Part shown: positions 55,964 to 64,000 of the stretch, in pieces
Layout of the letters: every line of letters starts with the position of its first letter
Position numbering within the stretch: the stretch's first letter is position 1
Origin: JABCYV01 sp963729325
GTDB taxonomy: Bacteria; Acidobacteriota; Terriglobia; Terriglobales; Acidobacteriaceae
Assembly (NCBI GenBank): GCA_963729325.1
Contig: CAVSNS010000002.1
Coordinates: 7,684 to 71,683, forward strand
Length of the DNA stretch: 64,000 bases
Direction of reading: 5' to 3'
Made by a program: the position numbers and the translations under genes
Notes under the pieces: model-generated
Told to the model about the DNA's origin: nothing
The model's input: only the letters and a program-made list of their open reading frames with translations
Database searches by the model: none

Positions 55964-56533
55964 TCACTTGCCCTCATCCACCTGCAGGTTGTTGGTTACA
56001 GAGAAGACGCCCGAAACGCTCTTCGCCTGCATTTCGGCGATCTGTTTGTCCATCTGCCTCGCGACTGCGCCTTCCAGAGTGACATTGCCGTTTTTCACAA
56101 TAATGTGGATTGGGGGAACAGCCCGCAATTCATACTGACTGAGTACATCATTTCCATAGATCGCCCGGAACACCGCGCGCCGGATGCGGTCATCGTTGGG
56201 CGATAAAGGCAATACCTCAATCTGATTTACCACCCGCTCCACCCCTTCAATTCGCTTTACCACGTTCTCAGCGTCGGACTTCAAGGTCGGCCTAACCGTC
56301 TGACCGAGAAGGGTCACTGTACCGTCACCATCGACCTTATATGCAAGGTTGTCGAAAACACCATAAAAGGGGAGCAAAACCAATTCGTGATGCACTTCTT
56401 TTATGATTCGCTGGATTGCTTTGTCGCTTAATTGGGTGGGGGCTGCTGTTTTCGCAGCCGAATTCTGCGCAGCCGCCACCTGCCAGGTAGCGGGCGCGAG
56501 TACCAAAACCAGGGCGAGCGCGACCATTCTCAC
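55964..56533 (-). CDS. Exported protein with two BON domains
   Basis: A 189-residue periplasmic protein. Signal peptide (MVALALVLVLAPATWQVAA). BON domain one covers about 40-108 (LVLLPFYGVFDNLAYKVDGD, GTVTLLGQTVRPTLKSDAEN, VVKRIEGVERVVNQIEVLP). BON domain two covers about 115-185 (RRAVFRAIYGNDVLSQYELR, IHIIVKNGNVTLEGAVARQM, SVSGVFSVTNNLQV). BON domains bind phospholipid membranes and stabilise the envelope under osmotic stress. Monocistronic; the gaps on both sides are short. Confidence 0.9.
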   Translation of the reverse strand: MRMVALALVLVLAPATWQVAAAQNSAAKTAAPTQLSDKAIQRIIKEVHHELVLLPFYGVFDNLAYKVDGDGTVTLLGQTVRPTLKSDAENVVKRIEGVERVVNQIEVLPLSPNDDRIRRAVFRAIYGNDVLSQYELRAVPPIHIIVKNGNVTLEGAVARQMDKQIAEMQAKSVSGVFSVTNNLQVDEGK

Positions 56534-56648
56534 GGATTCCTCCTTCGCCTAATCCCAAGCAAATTAAGCTCCGGGGGGAGAGTTGTCAACTCAACCGCCA
56601 CTTATCACAAAAGGGATCGACGAAGGGAGGACAGAAACAACCTCGACC

Positions 56649-56999
56649 TCAACGTCGAGGGGAAAGCATGGTCAGAATCTCGCGCAAGCCCTGGCGGATG
56701 TGCCTCAAGTCGGCGGCTGATCGCGCCGGGAAAGGCAGGGGTGGCTGCTTCTTGTCGTTCTTCCCGTCGGCCCGGAGGTGCTGGCGCGCACCAGGGATGG
56801 TAAATCCTTCCTCGTAAAGAAGCTGCTTGATGCGAAGAATGCTTTCGACGTCCTTGCGGCGATACATACGCTGGCCGGTGCTGCTCTTCACCGGCTTGAG
56901 CTGGGGAAATTCGGTTTCCCAGAATCGCAGAACATACGCGGGCAGGCGGCAGAGCCCCGCCACTTCCCCGATGCGGAAATAAAGTTTTTCCGGGATCAA
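56649..56999 (-). CDS. MerR family transcriptional regulator
   Basis: A 116-residue regulator with an N-terminal MerR winged helix: LYFRIGEVAGLCRLPAYVLR, FWETEFPQLKPVKSSTGQRM, YRRKDVESILRIKQLLYEEG, FTIPGARQHLRADG. The short C-terminal helix has no effector domain or conserved cysteines. Such short members often sit near ihf, pheT or zapA in Acidobacteriota; here the gene upstream on the same strand is the lysine-rich microprotein, separated by a terminator. Confidence 0.9.
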   Translation of the reverse strand: MIPEKLYFRIGEVAGLCRLPAYVLRFWETEFPQLKPVKSSTGQRMYRRKDVESILRIKQLLYEEGFTIPGARQHLRADGKNDKKQPPLPFPARSAADLRHIRQGLREILTMLSPRR

Positions 57000-57180
57000 T
57001 ACGTCTGCCGCCTTATCAGACTTGGCAGGGGCTCGATTGCGCAGCGCTCATCAAGGTTCCCAGAATGTCAAAGCTTTCCAGAGATCAATCCGGCACTGGA
57101 GATTTTACTCTCCTCCCGCGTTTCTAGCACGACTCGGCCTCCAGAACAAGCGTTGTGTCTGCCCGGTCGCGACGCCAACG

Positions 57181-57215
57181 AAAAAGCCCCTCAAGAGGTG
57201 CTTCTCTCGAGAGGC
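57181..57215 (-). terminator. Intrinsic terminator of the microprotein gene
   Basis: Read leftward: a 12-bp stem with two mismatches (arms 57204-57215 and 57186-57197), 6-base loop, then five T (complement of 57181-57185). It lies 45 bp after the microprotein stop codon and before the MerR gene. Confidence 0.7.
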
Positions 57216-57260
57216 CGGTAGGAACTTTCTGGCCGATGCGAGGTAACGTCTCGCTGACGG

Positions 57261-57302
57261 TTAGTGTTTCTTTTTCTTCTTTGCCTTTTTCTTTGCTGGC
57301 AT
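57261..57302 (-). CDS. Lysine-rich 13-residue microprotein
   Basis: The leftward frame ATG to TAA encodes MPAKKKAKKKKKH. Support for translation is unusual for so short a frame: GGAGG (complement of 57310-57314) is seven bases before the ATG, and a strong intrinsic terminator follows the stop, giving a compact independent unit. Nine of 13 residues are lysine, like the basic tails of small ribosome- or nucleic-acid-binding peptides, so RNA or ribosome binding is a guess. Overlapping longer frames look like shadows. I know of no named family. Confidence 0.55.
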   Translation of the reverse strand: MPAKKKAKKKKKH

Positions 57303-57531
57303 GAAGTTTCCTCCGTGAACGATTTTCCCTTGCAAGGTCTAACTTAGGGCCCGGTTTCAAAGTGTTGCTGCCCAAGTCGTAGCATGGGCCTGACTTCTAA
57401 TACCAGATATTGCGGAGTATTACTCGGGTTGTCAATCAAATTCTGAGCGAAGCACGTTGGCTTTGTGGCAACCGTAAACCGAAGTGGTGTCGTACACTTC
57501 AGCCAGTCAGAGTCTTCCACCCATCTTCATG

Positions 57532-59243
57532 TCACGCGATCCCATCGAGCTGGAGATTTTCAAGAACATCTACCACTCGATTGCGGAAGAGATGGGGGCG
57601 GCCCTACGCCGCACCGCGTTTTCACCGAACATCAAAGAGCGGCGCGACTATTCGTGTGCGGTCTTTGATTCCGATGGGGACGTCATCGCGATGGGCGACC
57701 ATATGCCGGTGCATCTGGGATCCATGCCGAGTTCGGTGCTTGCCGCCATTAACCATTGCAAGGAAGACGGTTGCGAACTCCTGCCGGGTGACGTGGTCAT
57801 GCTTAACGATCCATTCCGTGGCGGGACCCATCTGCCCGACATCACCTTGGTGGCACCAGTTTATGTTCGGATGCGCAGTCGAACCGACCGTATCCACGAG
57901 AGTTCGGGTGCGCGCAACCGCACAAAACCCGATTTCTACGTAGCTTCTCGCGCACATCACGCTGATGTGGGAGGAGCCTATCCCGGCTCGATGGGTTTAT
58001 GCCGTGAGATCTATCAGGAAGGAATTCGTATTCCGCCGGTAAGAATCGTGCGCGCGGGGAAAATGCAACGCGACCTTCTTGCCCTGCTGCTGAATAACGT
58101 ACGCACCCCCGATGAACGGGAAGGCGATCTCGGAGCACAGATCGCGGCTTGCCACACCGGGGCGGAACGGCTGCGGGAAATTTGCCAGCGCTATGGACTG
58201 GACCGAGTCAAAGGCGCCGCCGTTGATTTGCTGCAGTATTCCGAAGAGTTGATGCGAGCGTTCCTGGGGCAGGTGCCGCAAGGGACCTACCGAGCCGAAG
58301 ATTTTCTCGACAATGACGGGATTCGCGAAAAGCCGATAAAGATCATGGCGACAGTTAAGCTTATGGGAAAGCCCAAGACGGGTCGAGGATCCGTCCCCAC
58401 ACAGCCAATCGCGATCGTGGACTTTGGCGGCAGCGATCCGCAGGTGGAGGGCAGCATCAATGCGGTTGAGGCGATCACGTACTCGGCCTGCTTCTATGTG
58501 TTCCGGTGTCTGCTCACGGAAGATGTGCCGGCGACCGCAGGACTCATGCGCCCGGTTCGAGTGATTGCGCCGGAGGGAACAATCGTCAATGCGCGTCCCC
58601 CGGCGGCCGTGGCGGGTGGGAACGTAGAAACATCGCAGCGCATTGTCGATGTGCTCTTGCGTGCGCTGGCCCAAGCGATCCCGGATCGGATTCCCGCTGC
58701 GGCGGCGGGGACAATGAACAATCTGACCATCGGCGGCATCGATCCGCGGACTGGCGAACCGTTCGCTTACTACGAAACCATCGCTGGCGGCATGGGAGCA
58801 CGTCCCACAAAGCCGGGCATCTCCGGCGTCCATACCCACATGACAAATTCCCTGAACACTCCAGCGGAGGCGCTTGGAGTATGCGTATCCGCTGCGCGTG
58901 CGTCAGCTATTCATTGCGAGCAGGAAGCGGAGGCGCCGGCAAATATCGCGGCGGCGACGGCATCGTGCGCGAGATCGAGGTGTTGACCGACGCCGAGGTT
59001 ACGCTGCTTGCGGACCGGCGCACGCGCGGTCCCTACGGACTGAGCGGAGGACGAGACGGCGCGCCAGGGACGGCAGAGATTATCCGGCAAGACGGTTCGG
59101 TCGAGAAGTTGCCGGGCAAATTCAATCGCAGGCTGCGCAAGGGAGAGCGAATTCGGATTGAGACTCCGGGCGGTGGTGGCTGGGGACCTCCTCGCCCCAG
59201 TGCTAGAATCAAAAGTTTGGCTGGTCATTTTGAAAGTCACTAG
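57532..59243 (+). CDS. Hydantoinase B/oxoprolinase family protein, two frame breaks
   Basis: The HyuB subunit of ATP-dependent N-methylhydantoinase/acetone carboxylase-type enzymes. The start MSRDPIELEIFKNIYHSIAE is followed by MGAALRRTAFSPNIKERRDYS, GDHMPVHLGSMP, LNDPFRGGTHLPDITLV, SRAHHADVGGAYPGSM, and YETIAGGMGARPTKPGISGVH. The last part, after breaks near 58873 and 58905, is EYAYPLRVRQ, YSLRAGSGGAGKYRGGDGIV, ADRRTRGPYGLSGG and ETPGGGGWGPP. Full length about 570 residues is normal. No HyuA partner gene lies nearby. ATG 57532 is the family-like start; the open frame runs upstream to 57484. tdh follows nine bases later. Confidence 0.87.
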
Positions 59244-59252
59244 GTAGCAGTC

Positions 59253-60305
59253 ATGCCTCAAACCATGCTCGCGGTCGTAAAGCCTGAAGCCGCCCCCGGA
59301 GCAGAAATTCGCCAAGTCAAAGTCCCGGGCTTTGGCCGCAACGACGTGCTGGTCAAGGTTAAGGTCGCCTCCATCTGCGGTACCGACTTGCACATCTACG
59401 AATGGGACCGCTGGGCGCAGCACCGCATTCATCCGCCGCTGATACCCGGTCACGAATTCTGTGGCGAAGTAGTGGCCTATGGCGACGAAGTAACCAGCGT
59501 GAAAGAAGGCGACTTCGTTTCTGCTGAGATGCACGTGGCCTGCGGCAAGTGCCTGCAGTGCCGAACGGGCGAAGCGCACATCTGCCAGAACGTGAAGATC
59601 ATCGGCGTCGATTCCGACGGGGCCTTCGCCGAATACGTCGTCATCCCCGAATCCAATATCTGGAAACTCGATCCGGCTATTCCGCAGGAATATGCCTCGA
59701 TTCTCGATCCGCTGGGAAATGCGGTTCACACGGTGTTGGCTGGAGAGATTGCAGCCAAGACGGTGGCGATTACAGGCTGTGGGCCGATCGGACTTTTCTC
59801 CATTGCGGTGGCGCGGGCGGTGGGGGCGACCACGATCTTTGCTATCGAGGTGAATCAGCATCGTCGCAGGCTCGCTCAGGAAATGAAAGCAGATGTCGTC
59901 CTCGACCCATCGAAAGAAGATGCGCGAGCGGCGGTGATGGAGCACACCGACGGACTAGGTGTCGATGTCGTGCTTGAGATGGCCGGCCATCCCACAGCCA
60001 TCCGGACCGCCTTCGACATCGTACGCCGCGGCGGCCGGATTTCTCTTCTCGGTCTGACGTCCAAACCCATCTCGCTGAACTTTTCCGAGGACATCATTTT
60101 CAAGGGCATCACCATCCAGGGCATTAGCGGCCGCCGCATGTACCAGACCTGGTATCAGATGACCGCGCTGCTGAAAGCCGGCAAACTCGACCTGCATCCG
60201 GTGATCACCGACCGTATCGCGATGAAGGATTTCTCCAAGGGCATGGAACGCTTGAAGACCGGCGAGGCCAGCAAGATTCTGGTCTATCCCAACGGGACGC
60301 AGTGA
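59253..60305 (+). CDS. tdh: L-threonine 3-dehydrogenase
   Basis: A zinc-dependent NAD enzyme oxidising threonine to 2-amino-3-ketobutyrate. The 350-residue product has the catalytic zinc ligands Cys42 (ASICGTDLHIYEWD) and His67-Glu68 (PLIPGHEFCGEV). Structural zinc cysteines are in CGKCLQCRTGEAHIC. YASILDPLGNAVHTVL is the threonine dehydrogenase signature. The Rossmann motif is VAITGCGPIGLFSIAVA, and IQGISGRRMYQTWYQM lies near the end. No kbl partner follows. Starts nine bases after the hydantoinase gene. Confidence 0.95.
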   Translation: MPQTMLAVVKPEAAPGAEIRQVKVPGFGRNDVLVKVKVASICGTDLHIYEWDRWAQHRIHPPLIPGHEFCGEVVAYGDEVTSVKEGDFVSAEMHVACGKCLQCRTGEAHICQNVKIIGVDSDGAFAEYVVIPESNIWKLDPAIPQEYASILDPLGNAVHTVLAGEIAAKTVAITGCGPIGLFSIAVARAVGATTIFAIEVNQHRRRLAQEMKADVVLDPSKEDARAAVMEHTDGLGVDVVLEMAGHPTAIRTAFDIVRRGGRISLLGLTSKPISLNFSEDIIFKGITIQGISGRRMYQTWYQMTALLKAGKLDLHPVITDRIAMKDFSKGMERLKTGEASKILVYPNGTQ

Positions 60306-60309
60306 ATCG

Positions 60310-60402
60310 CGTTGTCATTCCGCGCAGAGCAGCGAAGCCCTCATTCTCAGAAAGCGAGCAAGCAGTCGTAGGGATCGCATCGTCTCGCTCAGCATGACAA
60401 CT
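60310..60402. repeat. Dispersed hairpin repeat, diverged copy
   Basis: Between tdh and aroC a segment runs from TTGTCATTCCGCGCAGAGC to CTCGCTCAGCATGACAACTC. Its ends are inverted copies of each other (TTGTCAT and ATGACAA) and it contains GTCGTAGGGATCGC. It is related in layout to the repeats near 1490 and 6105. It could also act as a terminator for tdh. Confidence 0.5.
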
Positions 60403-60487
60403 CTAATCCACGACAATTGAGCCCACCCCATAATTCTTGACGTTCCAGATTTACAATTGCGCTTGCATCAGATACAATCCAGATTTC

Positions 60488-61660
60488 ATGCTGCGTTATT
60501 TCACCGCCGGAGAATCTCACGGGGAAGCTTTGGTGGCTTTCCTCTCCGGCATGCCTGCTGGATTGAAAGTCGACCAGGCGTTTCTCGATCGTGAACTGTG
60601 GCGGCGCCAGCAGGGTTACGGACGCGGCGGACGCATGAAGATCGAGCGTGACACTGCCCGCATACTCTCTGGCGTTCGACATGGTATGACCATCGGTTCG
60701 CCAATTTCCATTCTGCTGGAAAACAAGGATTGGAAAAACTGGCAGGAGTCTCTTCCAGTCGCGGCGGGTGATTCCGCAAAGCATAAACGTGTGGCTTCCC
60801 CCCGTCCTGGGCATGCCGATCTCGCGGGAGCACTTAAATACAACTTTTCGGAAGCTCGGTACGTGCTGGAACGCGCCTCGGCCCGCGAATCAGCAGGTCG
60901 CGTTGCGATTGGCGGTTTAGCGAAGTTGTTTCTGCGCGAGCTGGGAATCGACGTCTTAAGCCATGTGGTTGCCGTGGGCGGCGCAATCCTCGAGAAAGAA
61001 ATTTCCTGGGACCAGATCAGTACTCTGCGTGGTCGAGACGAAGTCCTGCTGAACTGCGCCGAGGCCGAGGCCGAGCAACGCATGAAAGAAGAAGTCGACA
61101 AAGTACTCAAGACAGGCGATTCGGTCGGGGGCATTTTCGAAGTCGTGGCCCACAGTGTCCCTCCTGGCCTGGGCACCTACGCTCAATGGGACGAGCGTCT
61201 CGATGCTCTACTGGCGGGCGCGGTCATGTCCTTGCAGGCGGTCAAAGCGGTCGAGATTGGCGCGGGCGTCACCGCCGCCTCTTCACCCGGTTCCGCAGTG
61301 CATGATGAGATAGGATACGAAAAAGCAGCGGGATTCAGCGGTTTTACACGTACCCAGAACAACGCCGGCGGTATTGAAGGTGGAGTTTCGAACGGGGAAG
61401 ATATCCGGGTGCGCGGCTATCTGAAACCGATTTCCACCCTGCGGCGGCCGTTGCAATCGGTGGATTTTGCCACCCGCGAGACCGTGAAGGCTGCCTATGA
61501 GCGCTCTGATGTATGCGTGGTGCCGGCAGCGGGGGTGGCCGGCGAAGCTATGGTCGCATTGACGTTGGCCCGCTGTGCGCTGGAGAAATTTGGCGGCGAT
61601 TCCATGCTTGAGACTCTGCGCAATTTTGAAGGTTATCGTCAGCAACTGAAGAACTACTGA
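60488..61660 (+). CDS. aroC: Chorismate synthase
   Basis: Last step of the shikimate pathway, FMN-dependent anti-elimination of phosphate from EPSP. The 390-residue product has LRYFTAGESHGEALVAFLSGM, RRQQGYGRGGRMKIERD, the signature SARESAGRVAIGGLAKLFL-like ASARESAGRVAIGG, GDSVGGIFEVVAHSVPPGLG, and EGGVSNGEDIRVRGYLKPIS. The start at ATG 60488 matches the family; the open frame begins at 60437. It ends immediately before the def start codon. Confidence 0.96.
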   Translation: MLRYFTAGESHGEALVAFLSGMPAGLKVDQAFLDRELWRRQQGYGRGGRMKIERDTARILSGVRHGMTIGSPISILLENKDWKNWQESLPVAAGDSAKHKRVASPRPGHADLAGALKYNFSEARYVLERASARESAGRVAIGGLAKLFLRELGIDVLSHVVAVGGAILEKEISWDQISTLRGRDEVLLNCAEAEAEQRMKEEVDKVLKTGDSVGGIFEVVAHSVPPGLGTYAQWDERLDALLAGAVMSLQAVKAVEIGAGVTAASSPGSAVHDEIGYEKAAGFSGFTRTQNNAGGIEGGVSNGEDIRVRGYLKPISTLRRPLQSVDFATRETVKAAYERSDVCVVPAAGVAGEAMVALTLARCALEKFGGDSMLETLRNFEGYRQQLKNY

Positions 61661-62170
61661 ATGATCTATCCCATCGTGAAATTTGGAAATCCGGTTCTGG
61701 AGAAACCCGCGGCACCGGTCACCGTTTTTGACGCTGAATTGAAAAAGCTGGTCGAAGATATGTTCGAGTCGATGTACGCCGCTCGTGGCGTGGGCCTGGC
61801 AGCGCCACAGATAGGGATCTCCAAGCGCCTTGCAGTCATCGACATCACGTCTAAGGAGGACCCCGCCGCCCGCGTGGTTCTGGCCAATCCGGAAATTATT
61901 CACACCGAAGGCCGGCTGCGGCAGAACGAAGGCTGCCTGAGCATTCCGGAGTTTCGTGAGCCGGTGACTCGCGCCCGCAAAGTTACGATTCGCGCCCAAG
62001 ATGTGCATGGAAAATGGTTCGAGAAAACGGGAGAAGAACTGCTGGCCCGCGCCTTCCTGCACGAGACCGATCACCTGAACGGCAAGCTCTACATCAGCCA
62101 CATCAGCGCACTGAAGCGCGATCTCATCAAACGCAAGATTCGCAAGCTGGTGAAGGCGGGCGAGTGGTGA
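61661..62170 (+). CDS. def: Peptide deformylase
   Basis: Removes the N-formyl group from nascent proteins. All three family motifs are present: GVGLAAPQIG (43-52), EGCLSIP (metal Cys92) and FLHETDHLNG, where HExDH gives His134, Glu135 and His138. Length 169 residues. Starts directly at the aroC stop, so translation is probably coupled, and is followed by fmt after a repeat-filled gap. This order (def-fmt-rsmB) is common. Confidence 0.96.
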   Translation: MIYPIVKFGNPVLEKPAAPVTVFDAELKKLVEDMFESMYAARGVGLAAPQIGISKRLAVIDITSKEDPAARVVLANPEIIHTEGRLRQNEGCLSIPEFREPVTRARKVTIRAQDVHGKWFEKTGEELLARAFLHETDHLNGKLYISHISALKRDLIKRKIRKLVKAGEW

Positions 62171-62179
62171 GAAGCGCGG

Positions 62180-62318
62180 ACGCCAGAGTTCGGACCTCGG
62201 ACCTCGGACCTCGGACCTCAGGCGTCTGAAGTCAGAGTTTGTCTCCGGAAGCCGAGGGATTTCGAGCTGAGGGCTGAGGTCTGAAGTCCGATGTCCGGGG
62301 TCTGATGCCTGAAGTCTG
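62180..62318. repeat. Heptamer repeat tract before fmt
   Basis: Four perfect CGGACCT units lie at about 62191-62218. Degenerate copies and their complements follow: GTCTGAAGTCAG, GAGGTCTGAAGTCCGATGTC, GGGGTCTGATGCCTGAAG. The tract runs right up to the fmt start codon, so it must be transcribed within the def-fmt mRNA. It is the same family as at 2926 and 9262. Confidence 0.7.
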
Positions 62319-63260
62319 ATGCCCCAATCCCCCAATCTCGTTTTTTGCGGCACACCGCGCTTTGCCGTACCGACATTGGATAAGCTCGTTAACGCCGGCT
62401 TCCCGGTGAGCTTAGTCGTTACCCAGCCAGACAAGCCACGCGGTCGCGGCATGGAAGTCGCTCTGTCTCCGGTAAAGCATCGCGCCCTCGAATTGGGGCT
62501 GCCGGTCGTGCAACCGGAGAAGATCAAGAATAACGACGAGTTTCGAACGCAGCTCTCGGTCCTCAAGCCACAAGCAATTATCGTGGTGGGCTACGGCCGC
62601 CTGATCCCGCAGTGGATGATCGACCTTCCGCCGCTCGGCAATCTCAATCTGCACGCGTCGCTGTTGCCGAAATACCGCGGGGCCGCACCCATTCAATGGG
62701 CGATCGCCAACGGAGAGACCCAGACCGGCGTGACGACAATGCGAATCGACGCTGGGCTCGACACTGGCGACATACTTTTGCAGAAAGAAATGCCGATCTT
62801 GCCGGCAGATACAGCGGAGACGCTGGCACCACGTCTTGCTGCCGTGGGAGCTGATCTGATGGTGGAGACGTTGCGCGGGCTGCAAGCCAGAACGATTCAT
62901 CCGCGACCGCAGGACCACGCAAAGGCGACGATGGCGCCCATTCTCAAAAAGGAAGATGGCCAAATTGATTTTCACCGCCCCGCGGGAGAAATTCTCAATC
63001 GCTTGCGTGGATTCCAGCCCTGGCCCGGTGCCTTCACCACTTTTCGTGGAAAAAATCTGCATGTTTGGGATGCGGCGAGCTCGCAGAGGGCCGTCCCGAT
63101 GGGTGAACTTCTCGTTGAGGCTGATCGATTGTTCGTGGGCTGCGGAACAGGGACACTATTGGAGCTGCTGGAAGTGCAATTGGAAGGCAAGAAACGCATG
63201 CCAGCCCGGGACATCGTTCACGGGTATCGTCCGCGCACCGGCGAGCGGCTGGGAACATGA
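62319..63260 (+). CDS. fmt: Methionyl-tRNA formyltransferase
   Basis: Formylates initiator Met-tRNA using 10-formyltetrahydrofolate. The 313-residue product has LVFCGTPRFAVPTLDKL, SLVVTQPDKPRGRGM, LNLHASLLPKYRGAAPIQWA (catalytic His and the SLLPKYRG folate-binding loop) and MRIDAGLDTGDILL. The C-terminal OB domain starts near KKEDGQIDFHRPAGEI and ends RDIVHGYRPRTGERLG. ATG 62319 lies directly behind the heptamer tract without a clear ribosome site. rsmB follows. Confidence 0.95.
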   Translation: MPQSPNLVFCGTPRFAVPTLDKLVNAGFPVSLVVTQPDKPRGRGMEVALSPVKHRALELGLPVVQPEKIKNNDEFRTQLSVLKPQAIIVVGYGRLIPQWMIDLPPLGNLNLHASLLPKYRGAAPIQWAIANGETQTGVTTMRIDAGLDTGDILLQKEMPILPADTAETLAPRLAAVGADLMVETLRGLQARTIHPRPQDHAKATMAPILKKEDGQIDFHRPAGEILNRLRGFQPWPGAFTTFRGKNLHVWDAASSQRAVPMGELLVEADRLFVGCGTGTLLELLEVQLEGKKRMPARDIVHGYRPRTGERLGT

Positions 63261-63327
63261 TTGCGTTTCAACCATCTGTCAGGCTGAGCGAGTGCGCCAC
63301 TCCGCTGAGATTCACAACTAAACACTG

Positions 63328-64000
63328 ATGCCCGTCTCTCCTGCTCGCGCTGCAGCTTTCGACATCCTGCTTCGGGTTGACCAGCACGATGCTTACGCCT
63401 CAGAACTCTTGCACTCCAGACAGTACGCGAAACTCTCGTCAGCGGACCACAGCCTCACAACCGAACTGGTGATGGGAGTGCTCCGCTGGCGATCTCTGCT
63501 GGATCGCGAAATCACCCGGGTTTGTTCGCAGAAGCTGGAAAGGCTCGATCCCGAAGTCCTGCTTGCGCTACGTCTCGCCGCGTATCAAATCATTTTTCTG
63601 GACCGGGTTCCGCAACGTGCAGCCGTCCATGAGAGCGTCGAATTGGTAAAGCGGGCGCGGAAGCGTTCTGCCGTACCCTTTGCCAATGCGGTTTTGCGCA
63701 AGCTGGCGAACCAGATCAGCGAGAATCGCGGAGGTCCCGCCATCGAAGCCGCGACGTCAGTTGCGGAATTGTCCGAGCGTCTGCACATCCAGAATGGCTG
63801 GTCAAACGGTGGGTCAACGAGCTCGGCTATCCCACCGCGCAGCAGATCTGTGCGCATGATCAGCGCACGCCCGAAACCGCAATTCATCTCGGTCAGTCCG
63901 GACTCGATCGCGAGCTCGACAACGAACTAAAGAAGAGCGGGATTCAACTTGGAAGGGCAAGCTGCTCGCGTCAGCGCGCCGAGTTCAATCCGGTGATGTG
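63328..64000 (+). CDS. rsmB: 16S rRNA (cytosine967-C5)-methyltransferase RsmB, N-terminal part, frameshifted
   Basis: The N-terminal NusB-like RNA-binding domain is present: ARAAAFDILLRVDQHDAYAS, ADHSLTTELVMGVLRWRSLL, LDPEVLLALRLAAYQIIFLD, VPQRAAVHESVELVKRA and PFANAVLRKLANQI. After LSERLH near 63790 the frame shifts and continues EWLVKRWVNELGYPTAQQIC, PETAIHLGQSGLDRELDNEL to the window edge. One base corrects it. The catalytic methyltransferase domain lies outside the window. Usual neighbour of fmt. Confidence 0.9.

Noticed and set aside
58911..59945. 344-codon minus-strand frame over tdh and hyuB
   Set aside because: Antisense to two well-supported enzymes, with composition typical of a shadow frame.

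Overview
The window looks like a chromosomal stretch of an Acidobacteriota bacterium, most likely of the Terriglobia/Koribacter kind. This rests on family content: a secreted protein with the acidobacterial VWFA-related domain, an Oar-like carboxypeptidase-regulatory/TonB-type outer-membrane receptor, a GloVer tandem-repeat protein, DinB-type proteins, a bactofilin, and dispersed hairpin and heptanucleotide repeats between genes. No rRNA, phage or CRISPR array is visible. One tRNA (Pro, GGG) and one IS110-type element are present.

Layout. 0-3 kb: end of a dihydrolipoyl dehydrogenase and hemB. 3-6 kb: a remnant zone with the tail of an outer-membrane receptor, an asparaginase, and pieces of a DNA-modification locus (Vsr endonuclease, HNH endonuclease, C5 cytosine methyltransferase). 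6-15.6 kb: housekeeping genes (VOC protein, CDP-alcohol phosphatidyltransferase, greA, carD, AI-2E permease, ruvX, mltG, an outer-membrane lipoprotein, an FtsX-like permease) and a secreted repeat protein. 15.8-19.1 kb: GloVer repeat protein, ferric-reductase-like membrane protein, Met/His-rich exported protein. 19.2-23.3 kb: heme operon hemE-hemH-hemG plus a GNAT gene. 23.4-29.6 kb: LytS/LytTR two-component pair convergent with an Oar-like receptor. 30-40 kb: winged-helix protein, DinB, a pseudokinase-TonB fusion, trmO, and a leftward set of amidohydrolase, VWA protein and a 1043-residue exported protein. 40-45.4 kb: envelope lipid genes (GtrA, CDP-alcohol phosphatidyltransferase, aminotransferase), murJ, bactofilin. 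45.7-50.8 kb: an exported protein and rnr, both riddled with frameshifts, around a DinB gene. 50.8-52.8 kb: tRNA-Pro and IS110. 53-57.3 kb: exported proteins (retropepsin/PDZ, DUF3011-crystallin, BON), a MerR regulator and a 13-residue lysine-rich microprotein. 57.5-64 kb: hydantoinase B, tdh, aroC, def, fmt, rsmB.

How the genes fit together: hemB and hemE/H/G cover several late heme steps. AroC-def-fmt-rsmB is a classic co-directional translation and aromatic cluster. MltG, MurJ, bactofilin, GtrA and the two CDP-alcohol transferases point to envelope building. The LytS/LytTR pair and the adjacent receptor may form one regulatory unit.

Major caution: at least 18 otherwise conserved genes are broken by single-base indels, often beside short homopolymers and strongly clustered at 45.7-50.2 kb. 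This is more easily explained by uncorrected consensus errors than by mass pseudogene formation. I therefore report such genes over their full span and give the approximate break points.
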